From the NCBI RefSeq assembly GCF_011604685.1, contig NZ_CP050063.1:2254501-2318500 (forward strand): a stretch of DNA of 64,000 nucleotides, read 5' to 3'. Below the pieces are notes generated by a model. It did no database searches and was not told where the DNA came from. It saw only the letters and a list, made by a program, of their open reading frames with translations. The DNA comes from Spirosoma aureum (GTDB taxonomy: Bacteria; Bacteroidota; Bacteroidia; Cytophagales; Spirosomataceae). Below, piece by piece: positions 36,627 to 44,219 of this stretch (positions are counted from its first letter, which is position 1; the number at the start of each line of letters is the position of its first letter). Made by a program: the position numbers and the translations under genes.

Positions 36627-37808
36627 ATGAAACACTATTTTAGTATTCTATTTGCTTCACTTACCTTTTCTGCCTTTGCCCAAACGCCAATAGACGTTGA
36701 TAAGGAGTTCGCTTTTGCCACGAAGCAATACGAACTAATGCTGAAAGCTCACCCTGATACAACAAAATTTCCCCAATCGACAAATCCCGACGGTACTATT
36801 CGGGACATGAAATCGGATTGGTGGTGCAGTGGTTTCTTTGGCGGATCGCTCTGGTATCTGTACGAACGGACGAAAGCTCCTGCTATGAAAGATGCTGCTC
36901 ATAAATGGTCGATGGCAGTCGCAAAAGAACAGTACAATACCGGCACACATGACTTGGGTTTTATGCTCTATTGTCCATTTGGTAATGGTTATCGGCTGAC
37001 GAAAAACGAATCGTATAAGCCGATTATGCTGACCGGAGCCAAATCACTGTCGACCCGTTTCGATCCAAAAGTAGGCGTCATTAAATCCTGGAATAAATTT
37101 CAGAACTATATGTATCCGGTTATCATCGATAACATGATGAATCTGGAGTTTTTGTTCTGGGCTGCCAGGGAATCAGGTAATAAGCAGTTTCGGGATATCG
37201 CGATCACCCATGCCGATAACACGCTGAAAAACCATTTTCGTCCTGATTACAGCAGTTACCACGTCATTTGCTATAATCCAGATGGAACGGTAGCTGCCAA
37301 AAAAACAGCGCAGGGGGCTGCCGATGGATCGGCCTGGGCGCGGGGCCAGGCCTGGGGATTGTACGGCTATACGGTCATGTATCGCGAAACGAAAGACAAA
37401 AAATACCTGGATCAGGCCCGTCACATTGCTGATTTTTACCTGAATCATCCCAATCTTCCCGCCGATAAAATCCCGTTCTGGGATTTCAATGCACCGAATA
37501 TTCCGAACGAAGAGCGTGATGCATCGGCAGGTGCGATTACCGCTTCGGCTTTGCTTGAGCTATCAACATACGGTGGCCCTTCGGCAAAAACCTACTATCA
37601 GTCGGCTGTGAAAATGCTGCAAAGTCTGGCCAGTCCGGCTTATAAAGCCAATTTAGGAGAAAATAATAATTTTATTCTGAAGCACAGTGTCGGGCATAAG
37701 CCGGGTAAGAGCGAAGTGGATACGCCTATTATTTATGCCGATTACTATTTTCTGGAAGGGCTGCTGCGTTACGATACTCTCCGTAAAAAGCCAGAGAATA
37801 AGTCGTAA
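36627..37808 (+). CDS. GH88 unsaturated glucuronyl hydrolase, secreted
   Basis: Removes the 4,5-unsaturated uronate left at the non-reducing end by polysaccharide lyases. It has 393 residues with a cleavable signal (MKHYFSILFASLTFSAFAQ, site near 19). Of the (alpha/alpha)6-barrel residues, D109 in THDLGFMLY and D168 in IIDNMMNLEF correspond to the two essential aspartates of the family. SAWARGQAWGLYGYT holds further conserved aromatic and charged residues. It forms a two-gene unit with kduI. A GH105 (YteR-type) assignment was considered, but the THDLGF and DNMMNLE motifs fit GH88 better. Confidence 0.9.
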   Translation: MKHYFSILFASLTFSAFAQTPIDVDKEFAFATKQYELMLKAHPDTTKFPQSTNPDGTIRDMKSDWWCSGFFGGSLWYLYERTKAPAMKDAAHKWSMAVAKEQYNTGTHDLGFMLYCPFGNGYRLTKNESYKPIMLTGAKSLSTRFDPKVGVIKSWNKFQNYMYPVIIDNMMNLEFLFWAARESGNKQFRDIAITHADNTLKNHFRPDYSSYHVICYNPDGTVAAKKTAQGAADGSAWARGQAWGLYGYTVMYRETKDKKYLDQARHIADFYLNHPNLPADKIPFWDFNAPNIPNEERDASAGAITASALLELSTYGGPSAKTYYQSAVKMLQSLASPAYKANLGENNNFILKHSVGHKPGKSEVDTPIIYADYYFLEGLLRYDTLRKKPENKS

Positions 37809-37827
37809 ATCGTATCGAATAGGCCTA

Positions 37828-37887
37828 AACGCCGACCGGATCGGATGCCCTTTCTCGCAGATAAGGGTATCCGATCCGGTCGGCGTT
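37828..37887. terminator. Terminator-like palindrome after GH88 gene
   Basis: Arms at 37828-37852 and 37863-37887 (outer part AACGCCGACCGGATCGGAT and its complement) pair over 25 bases with one mismatch, with a ten-base loop. It starts 19 bases after the GH88 stop. It lacks a clear U-tract, so it may act as an mRNA-stabilising end. Confidence 0.65.
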
Positions 37888-37988
37888 GATCATTTAACTT
37901 ACAGGCAGAAGTAACTTCCTTTCGTGCAGAGAAGTTGTGAGTGTCTTCAGCGAACGAAACAGCGGTCAAGACAAGACCCGGCAAACCA

Positions 37989-38402
37989 CTACGCTATTTC
38001 AAATGAGTAGGTAATGTCAGTTGACGGACGGAACTGCGCCGTAGCCGAACAATACTTGTCCATAGACAGATCAATTGCCCGTTTAACCTTATCGGCATTA
38101 AGCTGACCTTTTAGTAGATAAGTGATATGAATTTTTTTGAAAGGGGCAGGATTAGCTCCTTTCTCGCGTAACCCGTCAACCTTCAATCGGAAATCGTCAA
38201 TTTGTTGTTTCTGTTTCTGAAGGATCAGAATCACGTCAATGGCCGTGCAGCCAGCCAGGCCCATCAATAGCATTTCCATCGGTCTGGCCCCTGCATTATG
38301 GCCGCCAATATCAACAGCTCCGTCAATGTGCTGAGCCACTCCCGATTTTCCAATGGCTTCGAAATGAAAGGCGTCATCCACACGCACGAGTTCAACCTGC
38401 AT
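37989..38402 (-). CDS. OsmC/Ohr family protein
   Basis: Thiol peroxidase-fold protein, 137 residues from the ATG at 38402 (MQVELVRVDDA). The frame continues 15 codons upstream, but OsmC proteins normally begin here. The first reactive cysteine is in LAGCTAIDVIL and the second in MDKYCSATAQF, the spacing of YhfA-like OsmC proteins. The family reduces organic hydroperoxides; YhfA-type members have no settled substrate. It is divergent from the small membrane protein at 38524. Confidence 0.88.
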   Translation of the reverse strand: MQVELVRVDDAFHFEAIGKSGVAQHIDGAVDIGGHNAGARPMEMLLMGLAGCTAIDVILILQKQKQQIDDFRLKVDGLREKGANPAPFKKIHITYLLKGQLNADKVKRAIDLSMDKYCSATAQFRPSTDITYSFEIA

Positions 38403-38523
38403 TGTATTAAATTCCTGAACCGTGTCAACTTGTTGTGAATCAAGCATGGTACTTTTTGCGTTTATAGCGTATAGTTTGTATTTTCACAGCACGGGTGGTC
38501 CCGCAGCCCAAACAACCAAAATC

Positions 38524-38877
38524 ATGTCCGAGAAATTCACCGACGATCTTTTCGATCTTAAAAATGACAGGCGGCTGAGCGTTTACCTCTACCGGGCGGG
38601 CTTCGGTTGCTGGCTACTCTATATCGTGTCGGGTGCTCGGTTCATGCATTCGCTGAGCATGTACCGAACAGATTTTGGCGTCTTCGCGTTCTTTCTGATG
38701 GTTATGGGTTTGTCGGCATCAATGATTTATGACTATTACCATCACCCGAGCGAGTTCGCCCAGAAGAAAAAATGGCTGGCGTTTAGCTATGTAGTGCTTG
38801 CCGTTCTGGTTTATTTCTTTATTCTCCACAACGAACCAATGTCGTTAGGCAAGATTTTCGGCCAGGGATTATTTTAA
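38524..38877 (+). CDS. Small membrane protein, unknown function
   Basis: 117 residues from the ATG at 38524 (MSEKFTDDLFDL); the open frame begins earlier but overlaps the OsmC gene start. Three hydrophobic segments are visible (about 22-37, 47-64 and 80-98), connected by short charged loops, including DYYHHPSEFAQKKK. I do not recognise a family or any catalytic motif. It is divergent from osmC and followed by a symmetrical terminator. Confidence 0.6.
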   Translation: MSEKFTDDLFDLKNDRRLSVYLYRAGFGCWLLYIVSGARFMHSLSMYRTDFGVFAFFLMVMGLSASMIYDYYHHPSEFAQKKKWLAFSYVVLAVLVYFFILHNEPMSLGKIFGQGLF

Positions 38878-38982
38878 TTCAGCAGTTGCCCGAATGCGTA
38901 TAGGCAGTTCCGTATTGGTCTGGCATAATTTTTATAGACCGACTAAAGGGCAATCAAATAATTCGTAAAGAGCATCTAATCG

Positions 38983-39039
38983 CCCCATAAAAGGAAAAAG
39001 CCTTTGGTGACTCACCAAAGGCTTTTTCCTTTTATGGGG
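38983..39039. terminator. Bidirectional terminator, 28-bp perfect stem
   Basis: Two perfect 28-nt arms (38983-39010 and 39012-39039) are separated by a single C. The outer part reads CCCCATAAAAGGAAAAAGCC. A and T runs inside each arm supply U-tracts in both directions. It serves two convergent genes. Confidence 0.85.
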
Positions 39040-39046
39040 TCTGGAT

Positions 39047-39583
39047 CTATGCAGCTGGCCTTCCTAACTGGATGTTTGCCAGGAGTTTAATATTCTCGCC
39101 CAACGCAAGTCCTCCGCTTTCGGTCAGCGCGTTGAAGGTAACATTAAACGCTTTGCGATCAATTGTGCCAGTTACCTCAAAACCTACTTTGATGTTGTTC
39201 CATGGATCCTTTTCCGTACCACCATATTCGGCGTCGAACGCTACTTCTTTTGTAATGCCTTTGATCGTGAGGTCGCCAACTAGTTTGTACAGATCACCTT
39301 TGACCTTTTTAAATGAAGTAGAGACGAAGGAGAATTTAGGATAAGTCTCTGCTTCGAAAAAGTCTGCATTTCTAAGGTGTTCATCACGGCCGGGCTGGCC
39401 AGTATCTACACTGTTTACATCAACATCGAATTGTATCTGTGCGTCCTCAAACTGATCTCCATTCGTAATGGCCTGACCACTAAATGATTTAAATGTTCCT
39501 GTGACCGTTGAGATGACAAGATGTTTTACTTTAAATTGTACTTCTGAATGTAGGTTATCTACAGTCCATGTTGTCTTTGACAT
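39047..39583 (-). CDS. YceI family lipocalin-like protein
   Basis: A 178-residue beta-barrel protein of the YceI family, whose members bind polyisoprenoid lipids in an extended barrel. It starts WTVDNLHSEVQFKVKHL, the usual first strands, and contains DLTIKGITKEVAFDAEYGG and the terminal barrel strands. No signal peptide is visible, so unlike E. coli YceI it would stay in the cytoplasm, as with many Bacteroidota homologues. A promoter matching TTG-N17-TAAATTTG lies upstream. Function in the cell is unknown. Confidence 0.9.
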   Translation of the reverse strand: MSKTTWTVDNLHSEVQFKVKHLVISTVTGTFKSFSGQAITNGDQFEDAQIQFDVDVNSVDTGQPGRDEHLRNADFFEAETYPKFSFVSTSFKKVKGDLYKLVGDLTIKGITKEVAFDAEYGGTEKDPWNNIKVGFEVTGTIDRKAFNVTFNALTESGGLALGENIKLLANIQLGRPAA

Positions 39584-39657
39584 ACAGGTTGATCTTTAGA
39601 TTTAAACTCGGTAAGCTATCGCAGGCGATTGTCCTGATGACAACTTTGCCTGGGCTC

Positions 39658-39685
39658 CAAATTTATTTCTCAACAGGATCGACAA
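39658..39685 (-). promoter_or_regulatory. Promoter of the yceI-like gene
   Basis: On the minus strand TTG (39683-39685), 17 bases, then TAAATTTG (39658-39665), an exact TAnnTTTG box. Transcription would start near 39652, giving a leader of about 70 nt. Confidence 0.6.
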
Positions 39686-39692
39686 TGTAGCA

Positions 39693-39726
39693 CTATACCA
39701 AAGGATACCGCTATCCTTTGGTATAG
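39693..39726 (-). terminator. Hairpin downstream of the SDR gene
   Basis: Perfect 15-nt arms CTATACCAAAGGATA (39693-39707) and its complement (39712-39726) around a four-base loop. It lies 57 bases past the SDR stop and just upstream of the yceI promoter. Confidence 0.65.
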
Positions 39727-39782
39727 CATATAGCGTCATCGTGGGCTCTCGAAAGGCTTTGATGGTGAACTACGGGTTGCCA

Positions 39783-40625
39783 TTACGCATCCTCATGGGC
39801 TAGCGAGGTAGACAGCTCACGGTAGGCGTCGATTTGCTGTTGAAGCACAGCAATCACCTGACCGGCGGTGCCAATAGCATCAGCGCCGGCAATGAAGCGT
39901 CGTGGTGGGCTAGCCTGCCCAGAAATTGTAATCAGTGCCTGAGCGAGCTTGGCCGGATCGCCCGACTGTTGACCATTCGCGCCTTTCCAAAATTCCATTT
40001 GCTTTGCCCGACGCTCGTTGTAGTCTTCGATGGAGGGTTCGGCGTAATTCGTAGACTCCTCAGTAAGCAGTTCGGTGCGGAAAAAGCCTGGGTTGACGAT
40101 AATGGTATCGATGCCAAACGGTTCTACCTCAGCCTGAAGCGACTCCATCCAACCTTCCAGGCCGAACTTCGACGCAGCATAGGCAGTACCAAACTCAAAT
40201 CCGACGAGTCCAGCAGTTGATGAGATCGTAATGATCTGCCCTGATCTTTGTTTACGCATGTGGGGGAGTACCGCGCGGGTGACATTCATGGGGCCGATGA
40301 GGCTAGTCGTCAGCTGCTTCCCCATCTGCTCCGGTGTCAGTTCTTCAAAATAGCCTGCGTAAAAGCTGGCGGCATTATTGACCAGAACATCGATGCGGCC
40401 AAACCGGTCGAGGGTTGCCTTAATCGCAGACTCGGCGTCAGAAGGGTTGGTAATGTCCAGTTTTACGACTAACAAATCCTCAGATTGGCCAAGAGTCTGA
40501 GCAACTTTGCCTGAGTTTCGACCGGTGGCAACCACTTTATGGCCGGTGGCAAGTGCCGCTCTGGCAATATCCAGGCCCAATCCGCGCCCGGCACCAGTGA
40601 TGAGCCAAACTTTACGGGTAGTCAT
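39783..40625 (-). CDS. Short-chain dehydrogenase/reductase
   Basis: NAD(P)-dependent oxidoreductase of 280 residues. The TGAGRGLG nucleotide motif starts at residue 10, NNAAS follows near 88, the catalytic Ser is in TISSTAG, and Tyr and Lys are in AYAASKFG. It is a classical SDR. The VATGRN segment after the second strand suggests NADP preference (basic residue), which is inference. The AraC-type regulator downstream in map position is transcribed in the same direction, 91 bp upstream of this gene, and may control it. Substrate unknown. Confidence 0.92.
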   Translation of the reverse strand: MTTRKVWLITGAGRGLGLDIARAALATGHKVVATGRNSGKVAQTLGQSEDLLVVKLDITNPSDAESAIKATLDRFGRIDVLVNNAASFYAGYFEELTPEQMGKQLTTSLIGPMNVTRAVLPHMRKQRSGQIITISSTAGLVGFEFGTAYAASKFGLEGWMESLQAEVEPFGIDTIIVNPGFFRTELLTEESTNYAEPSIEDYNERRAKQMEFWKGANGQQSGDPAKLAQALITISGQASPPRRFIAGADAIGTAGQVIAVLQQQIDAYRELSTSLAHEDA

Positions 40626-40716
40626 ATTCTTTTCTTCTTTGTTGTTAATTGGCGGTGCAAAGATCAGTGTCCTGTAGGCTGGCCGTTAATGAAAAACAAA
40701 GAATAAAATAAGAATT

Positions 40717-41592
40717 TCAAAGAGATGCCGCTCTCACCGATTTGGGTATATCACCCGTTTTCTTTTTAAAAAAATTATTGAAATAAGTCGTGTATTCAAA
40801 CCCAAGGGCATAAGCGATGTCAGCAACAGTCCAGTTCGTGTGTTGTAGAAGCGCTTTGGCCTCGCTGATAATTCGGTCAGCAATATGAACTGTCGTGGGT
40901 TTGCCGGTAACTTCCTTCACCGAGCTATTTAAATGGTTGACGTGTACGGATAACTGTTTGGCAAAATCCTGTGCTGTTTTTAATTCCAGTGGATGATCGG
41001 TGCTTTCAATCGGGAACTGTCGTTCCAGAAGCTCAAGAAATACCGATGTGATTCGTACAGCCGCATTCTTGTGTTCAGGGGAGTTTTCGGAAGGCTGCAT
41101 TTTCAACGCTTCGTGAACAATCAGGCTGATGTAGTTGCGAATCAACTCATCCTTAAAGATATAGTCAGAATCCTGCTCGGCAAGCATTTTTTGAAAGATC
41201 GTAGCGATGGTGTCTTTTTGCTCCGTATTTAAGGTTAAAATGGGTGTGCCGCCCAGTTTAAATAAAGGTGATTGCAGAAGGCTTTCAGACCGGTCGCTTA
41301 CTTTCAGAAAATCCTCAGTGAAGAGGCAGGCGTAACCGTCGATTGTAGGTGTAACAATCTCACAGGAGTAAGGAATACGCGGATTGCCAAAAAATAAAAT
41401 GGGCTCATCCGTTTCAAAACTTTTGTCGGCATAATGAAAAATATACTTTCCGGACGTCAGGCTGATTTTGTAAAAGTCTTTGCGGCTATAGTCATGGCCA
41501 TTCGACTTACTGTCTGTTTCGTAGACTTTAAATCCCTTTAGCTTTAGTTCGGTATTAAAATCTGACGTGCGAGTGCTTTCCAGCTTATTCAT
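40717..41592 (-). CDS. AraC family regulator, ahead of SDR gene
   Basis: 291 residues. The N-terminal cupin-like sensing region runs to about 170. The C-terminal AraC double helix-turn-helix includes AQDFAKQLSVHVNHLNSSVKEVTGKPTT and WTVADIAYALGFEYTTYFNNFFKKKTG, with the terminal PKSVRA. Proteins of this kind in Bacteroidota often sit beside and activate a reductase gene, as here. An exact -7 box TAACTTTG lies only four bases before the ATG, suggesting a leaderless mRNA. Confidence 0.9.
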   Translation of the reverse strand: MNKLESTRTSDFNTELKLKGFKVYETDSKSNGHDYSRKDFYKISLTSGKYIFHYADKSFETDEPILFFGNPRIPYSCEIVTPTIDGYACLFTEDFLKVSDRSESLLQSPLFKLGGTPILTLNTEQKDTIATIFQKMLAEQDSDYIFKDELIRNYISLIVHEALKMQPSENSPEHKNAAVRITSVFLELLERQFPIESTDHPLELKTAQDFAKQLSVHVNHLNSSVKEVTGKPTTVHIADRIISEAKALLQHTNWTVADIAYALGFEYTTYFNNFFKKKTGDIPKSVRAASL

Positions 41593-41596
41593 AACA

Positions 41597-41604
41597 CAAA
41601 GTTA
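41597..41604 (-). promoter_or_regulatory. -7 box four bases before the AraC start codon
   Basis: TAACTTTG on the minus strand matches TAnnTTTG exactly and ends four bases before the ATG at 41592. No TTG is found at the expected -33 distance. If used, transcription would begin at or next to the start codon. Confidence 0.45.
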
Positions 41605-41870
41605 AGAAAATCAAAGATTGTGTGTATATGCCTGTGGCCAGTGTTCCCGATGGTATGAGGTTAGAAACGCGATGGGGTTTATCCGGGAGAGAGTTTCACA
41701 GTAGCCTGGAATGATGCTGTCAGGAAAGGCAGTATAGTGTAGAATAGAGTCGTTTATTCGATTGATCCAATCGCCACACAAAACCCGTGTAGCTGTTATG
41801 CAACAGTTTTAGAGTTGATTCAGGAGACACGAAAAGACCTTTTGGATTGAAAAAATCAGAATCTCCCGGC

Positions 41871-42404
41871 TTACTGGTCGCTTTTTTCTTTATAATTTAC
41901 CAGGGCATTGATAGCATTGCGCAAACTGGCGGCTAGTTCCTGATCGGCCAGAATACCCGCTTCGTCAAGCGACCGGCCAGCAACTGGCACCGCTGGTGAA
42001 GCTTCAGTAATGACAATGGCCATCATGACTGTAAGAGTTTCTATGAGGGCATTGTGGGCGTAGAGAGAACGCGGTGACGCATTGATAATACCCACTGGCT
42101 TATTCATAAACTCACCACTGCTGACGATCCAGTCCAGTGCGTTTTTCAAAACACCCGATACGCCATGAGCGTATTCAGGGCTGCAAATCACGATAGCATC
42201 GGCCGCCTGTAGTTCGGAGCGAAAGTCCGCTACGGCGGCCAGCGCATTTTCATTGTCAAGGTCAAGATTAAAGGGTGGAATAGTCGCTAGTTTATCATAT
42301 AAGTTAATCTCAACATCGGGAGGAGCCAGTTGAACGATGGCACGGAGAAGTTTTGTATTCGTCGAATTAAGGCGTAAACTGCCGGAGATCGCCAGAATTT
42401 TCAT
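41871..42404 (-). CDS. NADPH-dependent FMN reductase
   Basis: Flavodoxin-fold reductase of 177 residues. GSLRLNSTNTKLL (about 8-20) is the phosphate-binding loop for FMN. SPEYAHGVSGVLKNALDW in mid-protein is the second flavin-contact block. Family members reduce FMN, quinones, azo dyes or chromate. It follows the siroheme-type gene after 22 bp on the same strand and may share its transcript. Substrate unknown. Confidence 0.9.
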   Translation of the reverse strand: MKILAISGSLRLNSTNTKLLRAIVQLAPPDVEINLYDKLATIPPFNLDLDNENALAAVADFRSELQAADAIVICSPEYAHGVSGVLKNALDWIVSSGEFMNKPVGIINASPRSLYAHNALIETLTVMMAIVITEASPAVPVAGRSLDEAGILADQELAASLRNAINALVNYKEKSDQ

Positions 42405-42426
42405 GAGCGTTTGGTTGTAGTTGTGC

Positions 42427-42993
42427 TCATTTCAACACCTTCGTGATTTCATTTAGTTTCTCCATTTTCTGCACAAAATCACCTTTTAGCTGATTGCGAA
42501 TGGCCGTCAGGTTATCGAGCGTTTCCTGCAGGCTATCGGGCAGAATGTCTTCCAATACTTCGCGGAATCGTTTGGCAAAGGTTGGCGATTTGCCGTTGGT
42601 TGAAATCGCAATTTTCAGATCTCCCTTTTTGACGACTGAACTCAGATAAAAATCGCACAGATCAGGCGTATCAGCCACATTGACCAGAATTCGCCGATTT
42701 TTGCAATCGGCCTGTACCTGCCGGTTCACATTTTTGTCGTTCGTACCCACAATAACCAGGTCTTTGTCGGCCAGGAATAACTCATGATAAGGCTCCTGAA
42801 TAAGAGCCAGTTTAGGATGTTGCCGGGCCAGCTCCCGGATTTCGGCCCGAATTTCGGGGGCTACCAGCGTAATGCGGGCATCCGGTGAGTTGGCCAGCAG
42901 GGCCGTTGTTTTCTCCAGACCCACATAACCACCCCCTACGATGAGTGTATGCAGGTTTTCGGCCTTGACAAAAATTGGGAATAAGGTATTCAT
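42427..42993 (-). CDS. Siroheme synthase N-terminal (precorrin-2 dehydrogenase) protein
   Basis: Oxidises precorrin-2 to sirohydrochlorin and may insert iron, as do CysG N-terminal domains and Met8/SirC. I start at the ATG at 42993 (MNTLFPIFVK, 188 residues); the frame extends 17 codons upstream through the promoter. The NAD-binding segment is LIVGGGYVGLEKTTALL, VGTNDKNVN follows, and STNGKSPTFAKRFREVLED is the conserved Ser/Lys catalytic region. No methyltransferase half is attached. Siroheme genes for sulfite or nitrite reductase are not in this window. Confidence 0.88.
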   Translation of the reverse strand: MNTLFPIFVKAENLHTLIVGGGYVGLEKTTALLANSPDARITLVAPEIRAEIRELARQHPKLALIQEPYHELFLADKDLVIVGTNDKNVNRQVQADCKNRRILVNVADTPDLCDFYLSSVVKKGDLKIAISTNGKSPTFAKRFREVLEDILPDSLQETLDNLTAIRNQLKGDFVQKMEKLNEITKVLK

Positions 42994-42999
42994 AAAAAA

Positions 43000-43074
43000 G
43001 TCGGTAGCCGTTCGGCGATAGTCGGTTGCAGTAGCTATGAACAAACTTACGACTATAAACGAACGACTACCGAC
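43000..43074 (-). terminator. Terminator hairpin abutting the siroheme gene start
   Basis: On the minus strand GTCGGTAGTCGTTCG pairs with CGAACGGCTACCGAC (arms 43060-43074 and 43000-43014, one mismatch), followed by TTTTTT directly before the ATG at 42993. It begins 23 bases after the stop of the barrel gene at 43097 and would terminate that transcript. Confidence 0.6.
43042..43049 (-). promoter_or_regulatory. -7 box inside the terminator loop
   Basis: TAAGTTTG on the minus strand is an exact TAnnTTTG box within the 45-nt loop of the hairpin at 43000-43074. It would start a transcript near 43037 that includes only the second arm, so the siroheme gene would escape termination. No good -33 TTG is seen. 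Confidence 0.4.
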
Positions 43075-43096
43075 TATTGCAGTCGAGTTAATGGAT

Positions 43097-44002
43097 TTAA
43101 AACTTAAATCCTAAGTTGACACCCAGAATCCGACGTTTGGTGTTGCTGACATTATTGAGTACGTCAGCCAATCCGTAGTGGTACACAAAATCCAGAAACA
43201 ACGGCCCGGCATCGAAACCGATGTTAGCCAGACCATTGACGGTAGCCGCAGCAAAATCGCTTTGCGAGAAATTGAATGCATTATTATTGACGCCAAGGGG
43301 AGCTGCATACTCCGCCCCGATCTGTAAGCGGACTCCTGAAATGCCCCGTTCCGACTGGGCTACCTTAACACCAATGTAGGCCGGAATGTGTAAATATTTT
43401 TGGTCGACATTCGATGTGATGTCTTTGATTCCATTTACCTGGCCATCGCCAGCCTGATAAAAATCAGAACTCGATGTTAAATATTCAGCGCCAATCTGCC
43501 CGTAAACCCGGCCCCCACCCCGTATAAAGAAACCCAACTGATAACCGAGTCGGCCGCTCAGGTTATTGCCCTGAACATCTTCGCCCTCAAACCGGGTTGA
43601 GTTGGCTCCGGCATATACGCCAAACGTAAAATTCTTGTAGTTTTCCCGATGTGCTTTGCGCTCCTCTATTTCCGTACTACGCTGACCATCCTGATAACCA
43701 TCGTCATAGGCCCGGCTTAAATCGCGCTCATCATACATCCGGCCGTAATTTCGGTCATTTCCCGCCCGATCTTCATAGCGATTATTGTACCGGCTATTTT
43801 CGTCACTTCGCCGGTTAAAATCTCTACGTTCATCCAGACGATCATCGAGCTGCCGATCATAACGGCGCTCATCCCGACGCGATGACGGACGGTAATCCCT
43901 ATCCCGATCGTAACGGTCGTCATAGGAATTTTGCTGGCCTACTGCCAAACCGGCACTACATACTCCCACCAGTAGTAATGCTGCATTTACTGATTTTTTC
44001 AT
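43097..44002 (-). CDS. PorT-family outer-membrane barrel with Arg/Asp-rich linker
   Basis: 301 residues from the ATG at 44002 (MKKSVNAALLLV), with a signal peptide ending near residue 22. Residues 25-120 are a low-complexity linker of Arg, Asp, Tyr and Asn (repeats like DDRYDRDRDYR and RDERRYDRQ). An eight- to ten-strand barrel follows (YKNFTFGVYAGANSTRF...GVNLGFKF) with a terminal aromatic. It is a paralogue of the gene at 44220-45095; the barrels match throughout while the linkers are unrelated. PorT-like domains are common in Bacteroidota and mostly uncharacterised. The linker may bind peptidoglycan or nucleic acid; this is speculation. Confidence 0.85.
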   Translation of the reverse strand: MKKSVNAALLLVGVCSAGLAVGQQNSYDDRYDRDRDYRPSSRRDERRYDRQLDDRLDERRDFNRRSDENSRYNNRYEDRAGNDRNYGRMYDERDLSRAYDDGYQDGQRSTEIEERKAHRENYKNFTFGVYAGANSTRFEGEDVQGNNLSGRLGYQLGFFIRGGGRVYGQIGAEYLTSSSDFYQAGDGQVNGIKDITSNVDQKYLHIPAYIGVKVAQSERGISGVRLQIGAEYAAPLGVNNNAFNFSQSDFAAATVNGLANIGFDAGPLFLDFVYHYGLADVLNNVSNTKRRILGVNLGFKF

Positions 44003-44082
44003 AACGTGTTGAGTTGAGCAAGGGCATATGCCCATATTGACTTACAACCATGTCTCCTTATTGAATGTTTCGCTTATTTATC

Positions 44083-44134
44083 GACATAGCTCCTATTCCT
44101 GCGCAGGAGACATAGCTCCTATTCCTACGCAGGA
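44083..44134. repeat. 26-bp tandem direct repeat
   Basis: Two adjacent copies at 44083-44108 and 44109-44134 (beginning GACATAGCTCCTATTCCT) differ by one base. Each ends with TCCTGCGCAGGA or its one-base variant, a small palindrome. It lies between the two barrel genes. Confidence 0.75.
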
Positions 44135-44165
44135 AAGGTTAATAAACAGGCTGTGCTATAGCGAC

Positions 44166-44192
44166 AAAAAAAAGCCGACTTAAAAAGCCGGC
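44166..44192 (-). terminator. Terminator of the Ser/Thr-linker barrel gene
   Basis: On the minus strand GCCGGCTT-TTT-AAGTCGGC forms an eight-base stem (one G-U) followed by eight T. It is 28 bases past the stop of the gene at 44220. Confidence 0.8.
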
Positions 44193-44219
44193 ATTTTTTA
44201 CTGAAGAAAGAAGTTTCGA

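Noticed and set aside
39783..40625. SDR gene as KduD, completing the uronate pathway with kduI
   Set aside because: Over 3 kb from kduI on the opposite strand, with its own AraC gene; sequence features are those of a generic classical SDR.
44083..44134. Possible CRISPR array
   Set aside because: Only two units, directly abutting with no spacer, and no cas genes in the window.
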